A stretch of DNA of 60,175 nucleotides from Gammaproteobacteria bacterium (GCA_002708765.1 PAPD01000048.1:1-60175), one strand, 5' to 3'; counted from the stretch's first letter, positions 17,803-28,304 are shown. Made by a program: numbers and translations. The notes: generated from the letters alone by a model not told the origin.

Positions 17803-18986
17803 AAGGCAACCCGATCTTCAATCAGTTCATCTATTTCCGTAACGGAGTACCCGTGCTGCCGGAGAACATTGCGGGTATGTTCTCCCTTTTTTGGGGGATC
17901 AAAAATCGGCCGTGTCGATTCATTAGAAATCTTGATCGGATTAGCAATCGTCCACTCGAAATCTGGATCTTTAGATTCAGTCTGAACGATAACACCATTC
18001 TCAATTAGATGAGCGTCTTGAGTAACACCGGTCAGGTCTTCTACAACTCCGTAAGTAAGATCATATTTATCCAGACAGGAACAAAGGTCTTTTAAATACA
18101 TCGATTTCAATTTTTTTGAAAAAATATCGCGCACAGCGTCACGATTTTTTAAAAGGACTTTCAAATCATGGAATCGTTCATCTTCAAGCCAATCCTTCCT
18201 TCCAAGAGCCTCCGCGAATCGTGGCAACTCCCGTTCTGGATCTGTCAAAACCAACGTAATAAATCTGCGATCTCTGGTCTCATAAACATTCGCAAACGGA
18301 CTTCGCGATTTTTTCGCGAGAATTTCACCCAGATCAAAACCCGAGATAGCACCTTGAAGAGACATACCATTAGCCCAACAACCGTTCGCGGCCAGCGAAG
18401 TCTCTACGAAAGACCCCTCTCCCGTCTTCTCCCTTTTTAGCAGAGCCATCAAAATCGCCGCAAAGAGAGCCATAGCTGTAGAATGATCTCCGACTCCGCC
18501 TGCAGGAAATGGAGGAGGAGCATCCATATTTCTGCTAACTTCCATTATCCCTGTTCTGGCAAACCAGGCTGTCGTATCGTAACCCTTCCGGTTCTTATCC
18601 GGTCCAAGATTCCCATAACCTGTTACCTGAGCAGATATCAGGCGATCGTTTTTCTGACGCAAGGTCTCAAAATCGAGTCCATATTTGATTAGCTGATCAG
18701 ACCTGAAATTAGTCACCAAAATATCCGCGTCCTCGAGCAATCGATAAAGAACAGCTTTACCTTTTTCCGACAGGATATCCAAAGACACACCCAGTTTATG
18801 CCGGCTGGTAAGCTGCCAGTTATAGTCCGATTTCCAGTTTCCATGAAGGCGGCGGTAACCATCCCCTCCGGGCGGTTCAATTTTAATGACTTCAGCTCCA
18901 TAATCAGCTAACAAAGTAGCTGCGCCAGGTCCAGCCAAAAAGCTCGCTAAATCAATGACTTTTAATCCTTCAAAGATGTATTTCAC
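17799..18986 (-). CDS. CaiB/BaiF CoA-transferase (family III)
   Basis: A 395-residue family III CoA-transferase that moves CoA from one acyl-CoA to another acid. The N-terminal VIDLASFLAGPGAATLLADY and GAEVIKIEPPGGDGYRR are the family signature, and the likely catalytic aspartate is in the KGYDTTAWFAR segment near residue 140. The C-terminal part (NPIKISNESTRPIF) is typical of the small domain. It is divergent from an AMP-dependent acyl-CoA ligase (79-bp gap), and both would feed acids into CoA-thioester metabolism. Racemase activity (as in AMACR) cannot be excluded, since the two subgroups look alike. Confidence 0.87.
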   Translation of the reverse strand: MKYIFEGLKVIDLASFLAGPGAATLLADYGAEVIKIEPPGGDGYRRLHGNWKSDYNWQLTSRHKLGVSLDILSEKGKAVLYRLLEDADILVTNFRSDQLIKYGLDFETLRQKNDRLISAQVTGYGNLGPDKNRKGYDTTAWFARTGIMEVSRNMDAPPPFPAGGVGDHSTAMALFAAILMALLKREKTGEGSFVETSLAANGCWANGMSLQGAISGFDLGEILAKKSRSPFANVYETRDRRFITLVLTDPERELPRFAEALGRKDWLEDERFHDLKVLLKNRDAVRDIFSKKLKSMYLKDLCSCLDKYDLTYGVVEDLTGVTQDAHLIENGVIVQTESKDPDFEWTIANPIKISNESTRPIFDPPKKGEHTRNVLRQHGYSVTEIDELIEDRVAF

Positions 18987-19065
18987 TTACAAAACTCCTA
19001 GTCGATTGCAACTAAACATCATAAAGCCTATCTTACCCAAAAATATTTTATAAACGTCAGAGAAA

Positions 19066-20760
19066 ATGTACAAAATTTATAAAGAAATCTGGAACGAGTT
19101 AACCAGTCACGATGGGGCCTTCGCCTTCGAAAGTATCGATGTGCGTGGAGCACCAATGCGTGTCTATAAGAACGCACCGGGAAGTCTGCGCGACATCTGG
19201 CTCTCAACAACACAGTTTCTGGAATCCGAATACCTGGTATATGAGAATGAACGATGGTCCTATGCCGAAGCCCACCTTGAAGTTTCATCCGTTGCTGGCT
19301 GGCTGCAGTCCCAGGGCGTAAAGCCCGGCGACAGAGTAGCGATAGCAATGAGAAACTTCCCGGAGTGGCTCCTTATTTATTGGGCGTGCGTTGCTTCTGG
19401 TATTACAGTGGTAGGAATGAATGCCTGGTGGGTAGAAGACGAGATGAAATATGGGCTTTCCGATTCAGAGCCAAAAGTGCTCTTCGCAGATTCTGAACGA
19501 ATAAAGAGATTTCAAAACATATCAGATCAGTGCGGGCCCGTTAAAACAGTGGGAGTCCGAACAGAGCAATCTCAAAAAGGGATAATCGATTATTCCGAAA
19601 TAAAAACATTCTCGGGAGAACTTCCCGAAGTAAATATCGACCCTGACGATGACGCTTGTATTTTTTATACCTCTGGGACCACAGGGTACCCGAAAGGTGC
19701 TCAATTAACGCATCGAGGTTGCGTTCACAACATCATGAACCTGGGGTTTGCGGGCCAACTAAGTCTAACCGCAACTTCGCGCATTGAAGGAATAGCAGAG
19801 CCTCTCCCGGAAGACATGCCCAGTCCCGTTGCTCTTGTAACTACCCCCATGTTCCACGTGACAGCAAATAACTGCGTGGCTCATATAACGACAATAAATG
19901 GTGGGAAGCTAGTTCATATGTATCGATGGGATCCGGAAGAGGCGCTAAGACTTATCGAAAGAGAAAAAGTCTCCTCCATGTCTGGCGTTCCTGTAATGTC
20001 CAGAGAGTTGATTGGTCATCCCGAATTTGATAATTATGACACTTCATCTCTGCTCAATCTGGGGGGCGGTGGAGCGCAGTTACAGCCGGACCTGGTCGAA
20101 AAAATTCATTTTTCTGGAGACGCTCGTCCAAGCACAGGATACGGAATGACCGAGACCTGCGGAATTATCACTTCTATCGCGGGAGCTTTTTTTCTGGACA
20201 AACCTGCAAGTTGCGGACCAGTAATGCCTGTCTTCGAAGCAAAAATAATCGACTCAGAGGGCATCGAGCAAGCACCAGGAATAGAAGGAGAACTCCTGGT
20301 CAGAGGAGCTCCAGTGATAAAAGGCTACATCAATCGGCCAGAAGCCACTGCCGAGGCCATTACCGATGGCTGGCTCCATACAGGAGATATAGCCAGACTC
20401 GACGAGGACGAGTTCGTATACATAGTTGACCGATTGAAGGATATGGTGCTGCGAGGTGGCGAAAACGTTTATTGTTCAGAAGTCGAAACGGTGTTGCACA
20501 AAATTCCTGAAATTTCAGAATGCTCTGTTTTCGGCGTGCCCGATGACAGACTTGGCGAAGAAGTGGGAGTCGCGATATATCTCGCCCAAGGAAGCAAAAA
20601 GAGCGCAGCAGAAATCCGAGAATTCTGTGTCACCCATATGGCCAAACACAAGGTGCCAAGATACATATGGCTTAGTGAAACGACCCTCCCTAGAAATGCA
20701 AATGGAAAGTTTCTTAAACGTGAACTAAGAGAGCAGCTCGATATCAAGAACTCTCTTTAG
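19066..20760 (+). CDS. AMP-dependent acyl-CoA synthetase
   Basis: A 564-residue ANL-superfamily ligase with all core motifs intact: FYTSGTTGYPKGAQLTHRG (near residues 200-218), TGYGMTETCG (near 359), LHTGDIARLDED with the ribose-binding Asp present, VLRGGENVYCSEVE and the catalytic lysine in PRNANGKFLKRELR near the C-terminus. It adenylates a fatty or aromatic acid and transfers it to CoA. The gene is divergent from a CaiB/BaiF transferase and 101 bp upstream of pckG, with a hairpin in between. Substrate class is not readable from sequence. Confidence 0.88.
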   Translation: MYKIYKEIWNELTSHDGAFAFESIDVRGAPMRVYKNAPGSLRDIWLSTTQFLESEYLVYENERWSYAEAHLEVSSVAGWLQSQGVKPGDRVAIAMRNFPEWLLIYWACVASGITVVGMNAWWVEDEMKYGLSDSEPKVLFADSERIKRFQNISDQCGPVKTVGVRTEQSQKGIIDYSEIKTFSGELPEVNIDPDDDACIFYTSGTTGYPKGAQLTHRGCVHNIMNLGFAGQLSLTATSRIEGIAEPLPEDMPSPVALVTTPMFHVTANNCVAHITTINGGKLVHMYRWDPEEALRLIEREKVSSMSGVPVMSRELIGHPEFDNYDTSSLLNLGGGGAQLQPDLVEKIHFSGDARPSTGYGMTETCGIITSIAGAFFLDKPASCGPVMPVFEAKIIDSEGIEQAPGIEGELLVRGAPVIKGYINRPEATAEAITDGWLHTGDIARLDEDEFVYIVDRLKDMVLRGGENVYCSEVETVLHKIPEISECSVFGVPDDRLGEEVGVAIYLAQGSKKSAAEIREFCVTHMAKHKVPRYIWLSETTLPRNANGKFLKRELREQLDIKNSL

Positions 20761-20782
20761 CACACAAATGATCGATTTGAGA

Positions 20783-20805
20783 CCTCGAATAAGTTATTCT
20801 TGAGG
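20783..20805 (+). terminator. Hairpin between acyl-CoA ligase and pckG (possible terminator)
   Basis: The arms CCTCGAATA and TATTC-TT-GAGG fold into a stem with a two-base bulge and a three-base loop, 22 bp after the ligase stop codon. No T-run follows, so it would be an imperfect intrinsic terminator or an RNA-stabilising hairpin that separates the ligase transcript from pckG. Confidence 0.35.
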
Positions 20806-20861
20806 CTTAAAAGCGGTGCACCGGTATCGTTATTTGATCGCTAATAAAAAGGACCAAATTA

Positions 20862-22658
20862 ATGCTGAAACACGAGCGGCTCGCAGCTTGGCTAGAAGAA
20901 ATCAGATCTATTTGCAAGCCTGATTCGATAGTTCTATGTGATGGAAGCGAGACCGAATACAACAATATGATGGAGCTACTTCTAGAATCAGGAGCAGCTT
21001 CCAAGCTGAACGAAACAAAAAGACCTAATAGTTACCTGATCCGCTCCGACCCAGCGGATGTGGCTCGAGTAGAGAGCAGAACATTTATATGTACTGACTC
21101 AAAAGAAGACGCGGGCCCAAACAATAACTGGGAAGACCCCGCAAAAATGAAAGACACGCTTTCAAGGCTTTTTGATGGGTGCATGCAAGGCAGAGTAATG
21201 TACGTGATCCCTTTTTCCATGGGACCCGTAGGTTCACCTATAGCTCATATCGGAATCGAAATTACCGATTCGCCTTATGTGGTGGCTAGTATGCATATTA
21301 TGACCAGAGTGGGTAAAAAGGTTTTGGACGAGCTAGGAACCAAAGGGGATTTCGTTCCGTGTGTGCATTCAGTGGGAGTGCCTCTAGAAAAAAATCAAAA
21401 AGACGTAACCTGGCCCTGCAACCCAGAGAATTTGTATGTTGCTCATTTTCCCAAAACAAGAGAGATATGGTCCTTTGGATCAGGTTATGGAGGGAATGCT
21501 CTCTTAGGAAAAAAATGCTTTGCGCTTAGAATTGCGTCCACTATGGCAAAAGATGAGGGCTGGCTGGCCGAACACATGCTGATCCTGAAACTAACAAACC
21601 CTGAAGGCATATCGCGCTATATTGCCGGAGCTTTTCCAAGCGCGTGTGGGAAAACCAATCTGGCAATGCTGATTCCCACGATCCCCGGCTGGAAAGTGGA
21701 AACCGTGGGGGACGACATCTGCTGGATGAAATTCTCGAATAATGGACAGCTTTACGCGATAAATCCTGAAGCCGGATTCTTCGGGGTAGCTCCTGGAACG
21801 GGTATGGGTTCGAACCCTAATGCGATGAGGAGTCTAGAAGCAAACTGCATTTTTACCAATGTTGCCGAAACGGACGATGGGGATGTCTGGTGGGAAGGGA
21901 AAAGCGAGCCTCCTTCGCATCTTATTGACTGGAAAGGAAACGACTGGACACCAGCATCTAATGAACCGGCAGCTCATCCTAATGCGCGCTTTACTGTGTC
22001 CGCGTCTCAATGTCCTGCCATCGCCAAAGAATGGGAGGATCTAGCTGGGGTTCCAATAAGCGCTATTCTTTTCGGAGGCAGAAGAGCAACGGTAGTGCCG
22101 CTAGTAAATGAGGCACGTGACTGGGCACAGGGAACTTTCTTCGGTTCAATAGTGTCCTCTGAAAAAACGGCGGCTGCAGACGGAAAAATTGGAGAACTTA
22201 GAAGGGACCCAATGGCGATGCTTCCTTTTTGCGGATACAACATGGCAGACTACTGGGCTCACTGGATTAGTCTGGGAGCACAGAAAGAAAACTCTCTTCC
22301 AAAGATCTATTATGTCAACTGGTTTAGAAAGAATGCAAAAGGAGATTTCCTTTGGCCAGGTTTTGGAGAAAACTCCAGAGTGTTAAAGTGGATTTTCGAT
22401 AGGTGCGAAGGCAAAGCAGAGGCCGTCGAAACCCCGATCGTGAATCTGCCTGACACTAAAAGTATTGATATGGAAGGGCTAGAACCAAAAAATATTGATC
22501 TAGAGAAATTACTAAAAATAGAAGTAGATGGATGGCTTGAAGAAATTCCGCTTATTCGCGAATACTATCGGAACTACGGGGACAAAGTTCCAAAAGAACT
22601 AGAACGCGAACTCACTTTGCTTAGCGAGAAATTAGAAAAGGCAAAAAAAGTTGCGTAA
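20862..22658 (+). CDS. pckG: Phosphoenolpyruvate carboxykinase (GTP)
   Basis: A 598-residue cytosolic enzyme converting oxaloacetate plus GTP to phosphoenolpyruvate, CO2 and GDP in gluconeogenesis. The GTP-type kinase loop [15 protein letters not shown] (about residues 255-269) contains the reactive cysteine characteristic of the GTP class. Other family features are [31 protein letters not shown] and [15 protein letters not shown]. Length is right for the family (about 600). The gene is preceded by a hairpin and followed by an SDR gene after 12 bp. E. coli-type gammaproteobacteria use the unrelated ATP-type enzyme, so this is an informative lineage marker. Confidence 0.95.
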   Translation: MLKHERLAAWLEEIRSICKPDSIVLCDGSETEYNNMMELLLESGAASKLNETKRPNSYLIRSDPADVARVESRTFICTDSKEDAGPNNNWEDPAKMKDTLSRLFDGCMQGRVMYVIPFSMGPVGSPIAHIGIEITDSPYVVASMHIMTRVGKKVLDELGTKGDFVPCVHSVGVPLEKNQKDVTWPCNPENLYVAHFPKTREIWSFGSGYGGNALLGKKCFALRIASTMAKDEGWLAEHMLILKLTNPEGISRYIAGAFPSACGKTNLAMLIPTIPGWKVETVGDDICWMKFSNNGQLYAINPEAGFFGVAPGTGMGSNPNAMRSLEANCIFTNVAETDDGDVWWEGKSEPPSHLIDWKGNDWTPASNEPAAHPNARFTVSASQCPAIAKEWEDLAGVPISAILFGGRRATVVPLVNEARDWAQGTFFGSIVSSEKTAAADGKIGELRRDPMAMLPFCGYNMADYWAHWISLGAQKENSLPKIYYVNWFRKNAKGDFLWPGFGENSRVLKWIFDRCEGKAEAVETPIVNLPDTKSIDMEGLEPKNIDLEKLLKIEVDGWLEEIPLIREYYRNYGDKVPKELERELTLLSEKLEKAKKVA

Positions 22659-22670
22659 AGGAGTATAAGA

Positions 22671-23438
22671 ATGGAAGTACTTCAAAGATACAGCCTAGAA
22701 GGCCGAGTAGCCGTAGTAACGGGTGCCGGAAGAGGCATTGGCCAGGGAATTGCGGAAGACTTTGCGAAAGCGGGCTCGAAGGTAGTCCTTGCTGCAAGAA
22801 GAACCGAAGAAATAGAAAAAGTAGCTCAAAACATTATCGATGCCGGAGGTAGCGCTATCCCCGTCACAACGGACGTCACGCAAAATGATGATCTGGATAA
22901 ACTCGGTCGAACCGCCGTAGAAGAGTATGGGAAGCTAACAGACTGGATTAATAATGCGGGGGGTTCACCTATGAGGATGCCCGCGAAAGAACTGCCAAGG
23001 GAGGAATGGCATCGCACCATAGCTCTCAACCTGACCTCTATATACGAGGGTTGTCTAACAGCGGAACGCTATATGGATCAAGGCTCTATCATTAATATTA
23101 CCTCGGGAGCAGGAACTGGACCGGTTCCCGGGAGCGCTCATTATGGAGCTGCCAAAGCTGGAACAAATTCATTGACATGGACTTTCGCGGCCGAATTCGC
23201 CCCTAATATACGAGTAAATGCCGTGGCCCCAGGGGCTATCCCTACTGAGGTAATGCTAAAAGCGATCGGAAAAGATGAAACGCAACTAGATAGCATTCTG
23301 AAAGAATGGAACATACCGCTGGGTCGACTAGGAACTCCGCAGGACATCTCTTCGGCGTGCATTTATCTGTCATCGGACGCGGCTTCCTGGGTTAGCGGAG
23401 AAATTCTCAGAGTGGGTGGTGGAGCAAAGCCTCGCTAA
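22671..23438 (+). CDS. SDR family oxidoreductase
   Basis: A 255-residue classical short-chain dehydrogenase: TGAGRGIGQGIAEDF for NAD(P) binding (residues 18-32), NNAGG near 91, and catalytic Ser plus YGAAK in GSAHYGAAKAGTNSL. The C-terminal GEILRVGGGAKPR closes the Rossmann fold. AAGGAG lies nine bases before the ATG, 12 bp after the pckG stop, so the two are co-transcribed. It is convergent with the MFS gene with only 3 bp between stops. Substrate unknown. Confidence 0.87.
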   Translation: MEVLQRYSLEGRVAVVTGAGRGIGQGIAEDFAKAGSKVVLAARRTEEIEKVAQNIIDAGGSAIPVTTDVTQNDDLDKLGRTAVEEYGKLTDWINNAGGSPMRMPAKELPREEWHRTIALNLTSIYEGCLTAERYMDQGSIINITSGAGTGPVPGSAHYGAAKAGTNSLTWTFAAEFAPNIRVNAVAPGAIPTEVMLKAIGKDETQLDSILKEWNIPLGRLGTPQDISSACIYLSSDAASWVSGEILRVGGGAKPR

Positions 23439-23441
23439 GGA

Positions 23442-24782
23442 TCAAATTGGCAATCCTGGCTCATATTGCTTTGCCATCTGTATTGCTGTGTCTAGTGGTT
23501 TAAGACTTAAAAAAAGGCAAACGATCGCAATGGAGTAGTTTACTGCGGCAAGCGATGACAATGACAAATTGATTGCATCTTCACGTCCAAATACGTAGTC
23601 GTTCATCAATCCGATTATTAGTGGAGCAAACAAGTAAGAAAGAAAACTGACGCAGATGAGATAAACCGCTATCATCTGCCCTCTCAACCGGTTCGGAGAA
23701 ATAGCCTGCAAGGCAGCATTAGATAGACCGGGAGGAACTCCCATAAAAAAGGTTATCGGAACAACAATAGCCAAAGCAATATGAGCATTGTCTAGGAGGG
23801 GCATAATTACTGCCAGGGGTGCCAATCCTATGGTACCCCACAAACATACTCGCATCGGAGCGTTGGCTCGTCCTTTTGCGACCATGAATCCAGCAAAATA
23901 GCCGGCTAGAATACTACCCGATGTCCCAAACATGAGAGCTATAAATCCATACGATAGACCTATCTCAGTTCTCGTCCAGCTGTGAGTCCTGACAAAAAAT
24001 TCCACTATCCAGGTCAGGAAAGCGAAACCCTGGATCGATAAACAGAGATACGCCACAAAAAGAAAAAACAGAAATCTTTTTCTCGATAGACAGAATTCCC
24101 AAAGTTCTTTATAAGAATATCCTTCTTCTTTTTCTGCGCTAACTCCAATGCGTTTAGGCTCTCTAATCGTAAACATCAATAGCGCCAGCAGAATGCCGGG
24201 CAATCCAACAGTTACAAGTACCGTCTGCCATGAAAACATTTCGCCAAAAAGAGGCAAGACCATTTTCGGTTGGGTCTCAAGATAATCAATAAGTGGTCCC
24301 CCCACTATATTGGCTAGGCCGGTTCCCACAAAAGGTGCCGCAGCAACTATTCCGTAAGCCAAGGGCAAACGATATTCATCGAAATAATCAGCCAACATCG
24401 AGGTAGAAGCAGGTCCCAAAGAAGCTTCTCCAACACCAACACCCATCCTGGCGAGAAAAAGCTGCCAAAAGGAATTTGCCATTCCTGCCAAAGCTGTCAT
24501 CAAACTCCAACTAAAAATACCCGCTACGATCAAATTCCTACGATTATACCGGTCAGCGATTCTTGCAAGAGGAAGGGTTGTCAGAGAATAAACAGCTGAA
24601 AAAGCAAGGCCTATAATCAATGATATTTCCGTATCTGAAAGCCCACCGAGATCTCTTTTTATAGGGCCAATCATTACATTTAAGATTTGACGATCAATAA
24701 AAGATAAGGTGGAGGCAACCGTTAGAAGAAAAACTACGTACCATAAAGTCCAATCGGAATAGGGTTTCATCTTAATAACCAT
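23442..24782 (-). CDS. MFS transporter
   Basis: A 446-residue major facilitator with about twelve hydrophobic segments. RIADRYNRRNLIVAG in loop 2-3 and GVGVGEASLGPASTSMLADY in helix 4-5 are features of the spinster-like (MFS_1, hexuronate/aromatic acid) group often found beside lipid or aromatic catabolism genes. It acts in the inner membrane, probably by proton symport or antiport. The gene is convergent with an SDR gene and divergent from a cytochrome P450 gene (160 bp), so uptake of a P450 substrate is possible. Ligand not predictable. Confidence 0.87.
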   Translation of the reverse strand: MVIKMKPYSDWTLWYVVFLLTVASTLSFIDRQILNVMIGPIKRDLGGLSDTEISLIIGLAFSAVYSLTTLPLARIADRYNRRNLIVAGIFSWSLMTALAGMANSFWQLFLARMGVGVGEASLGPASTSMLADYFDEYRLPLAYGIVAAAPFVGTGLANIVGGPLIDYLETQPKMVLPLFGEMFSWQTVLVTVGLPGILLALLMFTIREPKRIGVSAEKEEGYSYKELWEFCLSRKRFLFFLFVAYLCLSIQGFAFLTWIVEFFVRTHSWTRTEIGLSYGFIALMFGTSGSILAGYFAGFMVAKGRANAPMRVCLWGTIGLAPLAVIMPLLDNAHIALAIVVPITFFMGVPPGLSNAALQAISPNRLRGQMIAVYLICVSFLSYLFAPLIIGLMNDYVFGREDAINLSLSSLAAVNYSIAIVCLFLSLKPLDTAIQMAKQYEPGLPI

Positions 24783-24942
24783 TTAGGCATTTTGTTGATT
24801 CTCAATGGACATTTTTTTTCAGCTCAGATATCCGAAACCTTTGAGCGGTATCAGATAGCATGACCAGTATACCCGATTAAAGCCACACGAAACGTATTTC
24901 CATGCTATTCTTCCTTTGTTTCATATGTAAGAAAATATTTCT

Positions 24943-26217
24943 ATGTCAGATGAGCTCGAAAAAATAGCAACTTGCCCCATCGGGGAGATCAACCCCATGC
25001 ACCCCGAAGTGCTCAAATCTCCTTGGCTAATGAATAAGCGGCTAAGAGATGAAGCACCAGTATTCCAAGACCCTAGTTCAGGAATATTCTTCATCTCGCG
25101 GTATGAAGACGTCGTAAAAATGGCGATGGACCATGAAACGTTCTCTAGCAAAATGTTTTCCTCTAACAGAGCACTTTATGCGAGTGAAGATGAAGAGCTA
25201 TTGGCGATAATGAATCAGGGATATGAAAACGTTCCCACGATGCTTACGCAAGACCCACCGCTCCAGCTGAGATACAGAAAATTCGTGAACAAAGCGTTCT
25301 CGCCAAGGAGTCTTAAGGCTCTGGAGCCCTTTATAGAATCAGTATCTAATGAATTAATAGATAACTTTGGTGACAGCGGAAGCTGCGAGTTTCTTGCCGA
25401 ATTTGGTGTGCCTCTTCCGCTCAGGGTCATCGTGTCTCAGTTAGGCGCCCCAGAAGCTGATCTGCCGTTATTTAGAAAATGGACTGAAGCGTTCATCGGA
25501 AACTTAAGCGGCCAATTAGACAGAGACGGCCTTTTGGAGGCCGCTAGAGAAGTCATCGAGTTCCAGAACTATTTTGTAAAAAGAATGGATGAACGTCGCA
25601 AAAAACCTGAAGAAGATATCCTCTCCCAGATCGTTAACGCCAGCATCGATGGCGAAAAGCCACTCGACAACGCAGAATCGCTTTCGATGTTAAGTCAAAT
25701 TCTCGTAGCTGGAAATGAAACCACGAGTGCATCCTTAACGGAAGGTATATGGCTATTAATCAAAAATCCCGAGCAATATGAAATAATTAAAAGCGATCCT
25801 TCACCCGAGGTAATTTCCAATTTTGTCGAAGAAGTGCTTCGTTATTCTAGTCCTTCTTCGAACATGTTTCGGAGAACCACGAAAGATATAAATATGCATG
25901 GGGTAAAAATTCCCGAAAACTCTATCCTGTTCGCAAGATTCGCTTCAGCAAATCAGGACGGAGAAAAATTTCCTGATCCGGAAAAATTTGACATAACTAG
26001 GGAAAACCTGAAAGAACAAGTGGCTTTCGGGAAAGGAGTGCACCATTGCCTCGGCGCCGCACTAAGCAGAAGAGAAATGAACATAGGTTTCAAGGTAATC
26101 TTTGAACGTCTAGAAAATTTCAGGCTCTCGGAAGGAGCCGATACACCCGCGTTTGCTGCAAATGCTTTACTTCACGGACTTACCGGCCTGCAACTTTCAT
26201 TTGATACTAAGACCTAA
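24943..26217 (+). CDS. Cytochrome P450
   Basis: A 424-residue soluble bacterial P450. The oxygen-activating helix carries AGNETTSASL near residue 255, the E-x-x-R pair is in EEVLRYSSP near 288, and the haem loop FGKGVHHCLGAALSRRE has the thiolate ligand at C369. No N-terminal membrane anchor is present, so it depends on a soluble ferredoxin and reductase, which are not adjacent. Actinobacterial-type CYPs of this shape hydroxylate steroids, terpenes or fatty acids. It is convergent with a FadA5-like thiolase gene (36 bp) and divergent from an MFS transporter, which together suggest degradation of a hydrophobic natural product. Confidence 0.92.
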   Translation: MSDELEKIATCPIGEINPMHPEVLKSPWLMNKRLRDEAPVFQDPSSGIFFISRYEDVVKMAMDHETFSSKMFSSNRALYASEDEELLAIMNQGYENVPTMLTQDPPLQLRYRKFVNKAFSPRSLKALEPFIESVSNELIDNFGDSGSCEFLAEFGVPLPLRVIVSQLGAPEADLPLFRKWTEAFIGNLSGQLDRDGLLEAAREVIEFQNYFVKRMDERRKKPEEDILSQIVNASIDGEKPLDNAESLSMLSQILVAGNETTSASLTEGIWLLIKNPEQYEIIKSDPSPEVISNFVEEVLRYSSPSSNMFRRTTKDINMHGVKIPENSILFARFASANQDGEKFPDPEKFDITRENLKEQVAFGKGVHHCLGAALSRREMNIGFKVIFERLENFRLSEGADTPAFAANALLHGLTGLQLSFDTKT

Positions 26218-26253
26218 AATTTCTTCTAGCAACATAAAGTGAGTTCAGGCCAG

Positions 26254-27417
26254 CTATAAACGTTCAATAATTGTTCCCGTTCCGAGACCACCTCCACAGC
26301 ACATCGCTATGAGAGCATACTTACCATTACGACGCTCAAGTTCGTGAAGCGCCGTTGTAATCAACCTAGCACCCGTACTTCCTGTAGGATGACCTAAAGC
26401 AATCGCTCCACCATTAACATTAACTCTCTCGGGGTTCGCTCCTACATCTTTTTGCCATGCCAAAACAACCGAAGCAAAGGCTTCGTTAACCTCAAAAATA
26501 TCAATATCATCCATAGAGAGACCGGCCCTTTCCAGCACTTTCCTGGTTGCAGGAATTGGTCCCTTTAACATAGTTACCGGGTCTACACCTACCAAGGTCG
26601 TCGCAACTATTTTTGCTCTCGGTTTGAGATCATAATTTTCGCAAGCCTTCTCCGACGCCATAATAACGGCAGCGGCTCCATCTGAAACCTGCGAACTGGA
26701 ACCAGCAGTATGGATTTGCTGACCTGGGACAGGGTCAAGATTAGCCAAAGATTCTAACGTCGTTTCCCGAAGACCTTCGTCACGATCAATTATTCTTGTC
26801 TGACTCGTGGGCTCGAACTTCTCATTAAGAACCGGGGCCTCTATCGGGACAATTTCTCTATCAAAACGATTTTCCTTCCAGGCATTAATCGCCTTATTCT
26901 GGCTATCCAGACCAAACTGGTCAGTGTCTTGCCTAGTTATCTGGTACTCTTCGGCAATCATCGCCGCACCCATGAATTGCGAGGTGGGCTGATATAGATT
27001 CCCGTATTCTTTGCCCATGGGGTTACCGTCTTTCATAGCCGATCCCAGAGGCACTCTGGACATCATCTCCACACAACAAGCCATGACAACATTCTCTATC
27101 TCGGAGGCCACCATGGTGGTCGCTATGGAAGTGGCCTGCTGGCTTGATCCACATTGCGCATCTACCGTAGTTGAAGGCACTTCCAGTGGCAACCCTTGAG
27201 AAAGCCAAGCTATTCTAGCGATATTGAAAGTCTGCTCCCCAACCTGGGAAACACACCCGCCTACGACCTGATCAACGTCTCCCGGAGATACGTTTCCACG
27301 CTCAAGAGCAGCCTGCTGAACCGCTCCAAGCAGGTCTGCCGGCTTAAGACCTGCTAGGCCTTTCCCGCGCTTGCCAATTGCACTTCTGCAGGCTTCTACA
27401 ATATATACATCGCTCAT
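26254..27417 (-). CDS. Thiolase / 3-ketoacyl-CoA thiolase (FadA5-like)
   Basis: A 387-residue thiolase. All catalytic elements are present: nucleophile C89 in TVDAQCGSSQQA, the histidine in NGGAIALGHPTGSTGARL (about 343), and the second cysteine C373 in CCGGGLGTG. The DxQCGSxQQA pattern resembles FadA5-type thiolases used for sterol side chains rather than FadA of E. coli (inference). It cleaves 3-ketoacyl-CoA with CoA to acetyl- or propionyl-CoA and a shortened acyl-CoA. It is convergent with the P450 gene and divergent from an SDR gene. Confidence 0.88.
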   Translation of the reverse strand: MSDVYIVEACRSAIGKRGKGLAGLKPADLLGAVQQAALERGNVSPGDVDQVVGGCVSQVGEQTFNIARIAWLSQGLPLEVPSTTVDAQCGSSQQATSIATTMVASEIENVVMACCVEMMSRVPLGSAMKDGNPMGKEYGNLYQPTSQFMGAAMIAEEYQITRQDTDQFGLDSQNKAINAWKENRFDREIVPIEAPVLNEKFEPTSQTRIIDRDEGLRETTLESLANLDPVPGQQIHTAGSSSQVSDGAAAVIMASEKACENYDLKPRAKIVATTLVGVDPVTMLKGPIPATRKVLERAGLSMDDIDIFEVNEAFASVVLAWQKDVGANPERVNVNGGAIALGHPTGSTGARLITTALHELERRNGKYALIAMCCGGGLGTGTIIERL

Positions 27418-27578
27418 AAAACTGATTCTCCGGAATCGATTAATTTAGTTTTGAAGCATAAGTGGGGATGATCAAATCCGCAACTCAATCATTCTACAGA
27501 ACATAAATAACTGCCTTTAAATGACAGGTTAGGACCTTAAACGCTATTATGTGCCTACTTGAATACCGGCCATAAAAT

Positions 27579-28304
27579 ATGAAAAAGACCGCAGTTATAC
27601 TGGGAGTAGGTCCCCTAGAGGGACTTGGAGCGCGCCTATCAATCCATGCATCAAGGGCAAACCTTCACGTCTTTGTTGCAGGACGGACACCATCTTCGAT
27701 CAATGAAGTTGTCGCTGAAATAGAAAAAGCCGGAGGAACGGCCGAAGCCTTTCCCAGCGATGCTACTGAGCAGAAGGAAGTCCGTTCTCTAATTAACGCG
27801 GCCGAAAATAAAGGTCCCATTGATCTAGCCATATATAACGCGGGAAATGCGTACCCCGGCGATTTCATGACAATGACCCCAGAATATTTCGAAGAAGCCT
27901 GGAGAGTTTGCACACTGGGCGGATTCTTCTTCTCCCAGGAAGTCCTGAAAGCTGTTTTACCGAGGAATACCGGAACCATTATCTTCACAGGGGCTAGCGC
28001 TTCGATAAGAGGAAAACCAAACTTCTCCGCCTTCACCGCAGGCAAATCGGGTTTAAGAGCCTTAGCACAAAGTCTAGCTAGGGAATTTCAACCCCAGGGT
28101 ATTCATATAGGGCACATAGTTATCGATGGCGGTATTCTGGGAGAAAAACTTACTTCCAATTATCCAGATTTTGTAAGGTCAGCGGGACCTGATGGACTCA
28201 TCGGACTTGATGGCCTCGCAGAGGCCTTCATGCAACTATATATGCAGCCTAGAAATGCCTGGACCCACGAAATGGACCTCAGAACTTTCAAGGAAAGCTT
28301 CTAA
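27579..28304 (+). CDS. SDR-like protein lacking the catalytic tyrosine
   Basis: A 241-residue Rossmann-fold protein with GVGPLEGLGARLS as the nucleotide loop and the NAG motif in YNAGNAYPGDF. The catalytic Tyr of the Y-x-x-x-K motif is Phe152 (FTAGK, with K156 kept), in ASIRGKPNFSAFTAGKSG. Members of this subgroup commonly show this change, so it is probably not decay, but classical dehydrogenase chemistry is doubtful. The stop codon directly abuts the GTG start of the UPF0178 gene, implying translational coupling. Confidence 0.8.
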   Translation: MKKTAVILGVGPLEGLGARLSIHASRANLHVFVAGRTPSSINEVVAEIEKAGGTAEAFPSDATEQKEVRSLINAAENKGPIDLAIYNAGNAYPGDFMTMTPEYFEEAWRVCTLGGFFFSQEVLKAVLPRNTGTIIFTGASASIRGKPNFSAFTAGKSGLRALAQSLAREFQPQGIHIGHIVIDGGILGEKLTSNYPDFVRSAGPDGLIGLDGLAEAFMQLYMQPRNAWTHEMDLRTFKESF

